6,760 nucleotides of DNA from Omnitrophica WOR_2 bacterium GWA2_47_8 (GTDB lineage: Bacteria; Omnitrophota; Gorgyraeia; Zapsychrales; GWA2-47-8). Each line of letters begins with the position of its first letter. Positions within the stretch are counted from its first letter, which is position 1. Positions 5,386 through 6,760 of the stretch are shown one piece after another. The notes under the pieces were generated by a model. It made no database searches and had not been told where the DNA came from. It saw only the letters and a list, made by a program, of their open reading frames with translations. The stretch is taken from contig MHFY01000110.1 of the NCBI GenBank assembly GCA_001805375.1, positions 25,979 to 32,738 of the forward strand. Direction: 5' to 3'. The position numbers were made by a program, and so were the translations under genes.

Positions 5386-6760
5386 CTATAATTTGATCCT
5401 TTTGTCGGTTCGGAATAAATAAACCAGGGTGATGAAGAACAAGATAAGCCCCCAGAAACTTATTTGCAGGGATCGATAAAAAAGTTTGGGCTGGAACCGA
5501 AACTCCACCACATGGCGTCCTGCTTTTACCGGACAGGCCATGAACGCGTAATTGGCGATAAAGACCGGGACCTCTTGGTTATCGACAAACGCTTTCCAAT
5601 TCTTGTCATAACTTTCATTAAACAATAAGACACCATCTTCCTTGCTATTGATTTCGGATAAAATCTGATCACTGCTTAGCACCGAGCCGCCGACGATGTT
5701 CACAGATTCTGCCGGTTTGCTCACCTTGGCGATCTGCGGATCTTTATTGATAAACACCTGCTCTTTGGGGTGAAACCCATCCTCTTTAATTCGCTTAAGC
5801 ATCTCCCCTTCATTCCCGGCCACGGAATAATCATAGAACATCATCATCCGTGAAAGGGCATTCGGCCGCTCACTGACGTTTTGTTCGTTTAAGAATTCAT
5901 ATTTGACCGCGCTTAGATCCAAGAACCGCTCATCCGAACTGGCCTCCTCCGGATAAATAAGAACGGTTCGTTTCGGATACCCGAAATTGATGATAAATTT
6001 CGAAAAACGTTTTGGCATATGGCCCATAATGCCGGAATAACTGGGAATGCCGAAAATCAAGTTTTCGTTAGCATTAAGACCCGCCTGCTGGAGTTTGTGA
6101 GCACGGTAATTAATGAGATCCAGCCTTCCCTTTACCTCCGGGCTGATGTCTTTGTACGGCGAGACTGTTTCCAAGAACGCCTGCTTGTATGGGGTGGGTG
6201 CTGAAACATTATCAAAACGGGCATTAAAGCCGATCAGATCCAGGAGTGTCAGGACCACAAAGGCAAACCAAAGATAATCCTTAGAGATCAATGTGTTCTT
6301 ATAAAGGATAAGCAGCGACAGCCCGCTGACTATGAGCAAAATAAATTTGATCTCACCGAAAGAAACATCCAGGAGATAACTTCTTAACCCCACATCCATT
6401 TCCGAAAAAAAGGCCCCCATCGATGGCGCACATGCGACCACGATACCGAGGCCGATAGCGGCCAAGGCATTCTTATTTTTCAGGCTTTCGATCTTAAATC
6501 CGCTGGCATACAGCCATTTTTCCAGGGCAGCCGCGCTTAGCAGGCCTAAAATAGGCAGCAGAATAAAACGTAAGGCCTCTTCCTTCGCCTCGATCGGGCT
6601 ACTAATCGCGGCAGCGGCTGCCGCAAATAACCCGATCCAGCACAAACCCAGTAAAACCCCAGAAATCCTAAGCAGATGAGCGTCTTTATCCCTCACCTTT
6701 GAAAAGGCGATCCCCATCCCTATCAAAATTAAGATTCCCACACGGGAAAAGCTTGCGATG
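5386..6760 (-). CDS. YfhO-like multi-spanning membrane protein, C-terminal part, 5' end outside window
   Basis: The frame is open from the right edge to the TAG at 5388-5386, about 458 codons. A GTG at 6741-6739 could serve as a start, but the frame continues upstream of it with hydrophobic residues. YfhO proteins are typically around 800-900 residues, so this is taken as the C-terminal half. In GTG-based numbering it shows several helices (about 1-14, 24-45, 58-74, 91-110, 131-149, 154-172) and a long hydrophilic outer domain (about 175-418). One last helix (about 421-442) is followed by the basic tail FRTDKRIKL. Family hallmarks are FLDLSAVKYEFLN (273-285), RPNALSRMMMFYDYSV (292-307), and SYDKNWKAFVDNQEVPVFIANYAF with KAGRHVVEFRFQP near the end. 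YfhO proteins (PF09586) are GT-C-related; Bacillus YfhO works with a GT2 enzyme in teichoic acid glycosylation. It is the first visible gene of the operon. Confidence 0.82.
   Translation of the reverse strand, partial: IASFSRVGILILIGMGIAFSKVRDKDAHLLRISGVLLGLCWIGLFAAAAAAISSPIEAKEEALRFILLPILGLLSAAALEKWLYASGFKIESLKNKNALAAIGLGIVVACAPSMGAFFSEMDVGLRSYLLDVSFGEIKFILLIVSGLSLLILYKNTLISKDYLWFAFVVLTLLDLIGFNARFDNVSAPTPYKQAFLETVSPYKDISPEVKGRLDLINYRAHKLQQAGLNANENLIFGIPSYSGIMGHMPKRFSKFIINFGYPKRTVLIYPEEASSDERFLDLSAVKYEFLNEQNVSERPNALSRMMMFYDYSVAGNEGEMLKRIKEDGFHPKEQVFINKDPQIAKVSKPAESVNIVGGSVLSSDQILSEINSKEDGVLLFNESYDKNWKAFVDNQEVPVFIANYAFMACPVKAGRHVVEFRFQPKLFYRSLQISFWGLILFFITLVYLFRTDKRIKL
5397..5403 (-). promoter_or_regulatory. 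Shine-Dalgarno of the GT2 gene inside the YfhO-like gene
   Basis: On the minus strand AAAAGGA (5403-5397) lies in the last codons of the YfhO-like gene, 11 nt before the GT2 ATG at 5385. It supports that start and, with the TAGATG junction, tight translational linkage. Confidence 0.45.

Noticed and set aside
6739..6741. GTG codon as the start of the YfhO-like gene
   Set aside because: The frame continues upstream to the window edge with hydrophobic residues, and YfhO proteins are about twice this length, so the GTG is more likely an internal valine.

Overview
The window looks like part of a bacterial chromosome, probably Gram-negative and of moderate GC. The gene set fits uncultivated groups such as Candidatus Omnitrophota: an unusual alpha-glucan phosphorylase, a YfhO-like membrane protein, a GT39 enzyme, a DPM1-like GT2 and a FemAB-like protein. 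That placement is a low-confidence inference from gene content. No tRNA, rRNA, CRISPR, insertion sequence or phage gene is recognisable.

Layout. (1) Positions 1-338, minus strand: the 5' part of an alpha-glucan (glycogen) phosphorylase gene that runs off the left edge. (2) Positions 339-544: an AT-rich divergent intergenic region with three consecutive inverted repeats (10-bp arms) and back-to-back extended -10 elements TGTTATAAT. (3) Positions 545-1510, plus strand: a class I SAM-dependent methyltransferase, then a 72-residue TM2-domain membrane protein. The second gene seems to have its own promoter inside the end of the first, placed so that its mRNA would be almost leaderless. (4) Positions 1517-1945, minus strand: a small two-helix membrane protein ending in a HAMP-like segment, convergent with the TM2 gene. 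(5) Positions 2009-6760, minus strand: a tightly packed operon. In transcription order it encodes a YfhO-like multi-spanning protein (N-terminus outside the window), a DPM1-like GT2, a GT39/PMT-type membrane glycosyltransferase and a FemAB/GNAT-type acyl- or aminoacyltransferase. Junctions are 0 nt, 1 nt and an 8-nt overlap.

How the genes may work together. The four-gene operon has the parts of a polyprenyl-phosphate-dependent surface glycosylation route. The GT2 would load a sugar onto a polyprenyl phosphate at the cytoplasmic face. The two GT-C-like membrane proteins would use such lipid-linked sugars on the outer face of the membrane. The FemAB-like enzyme could add an acyl or aminoacyl group to the product or its precursor. 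No flippase is visible in the window. The acceptor, the sugar and the order of action cannot be read from the sequence. The phosphorylase, methyltransferase and TM2 genes belong to separate transcription units and need not be related to this route.
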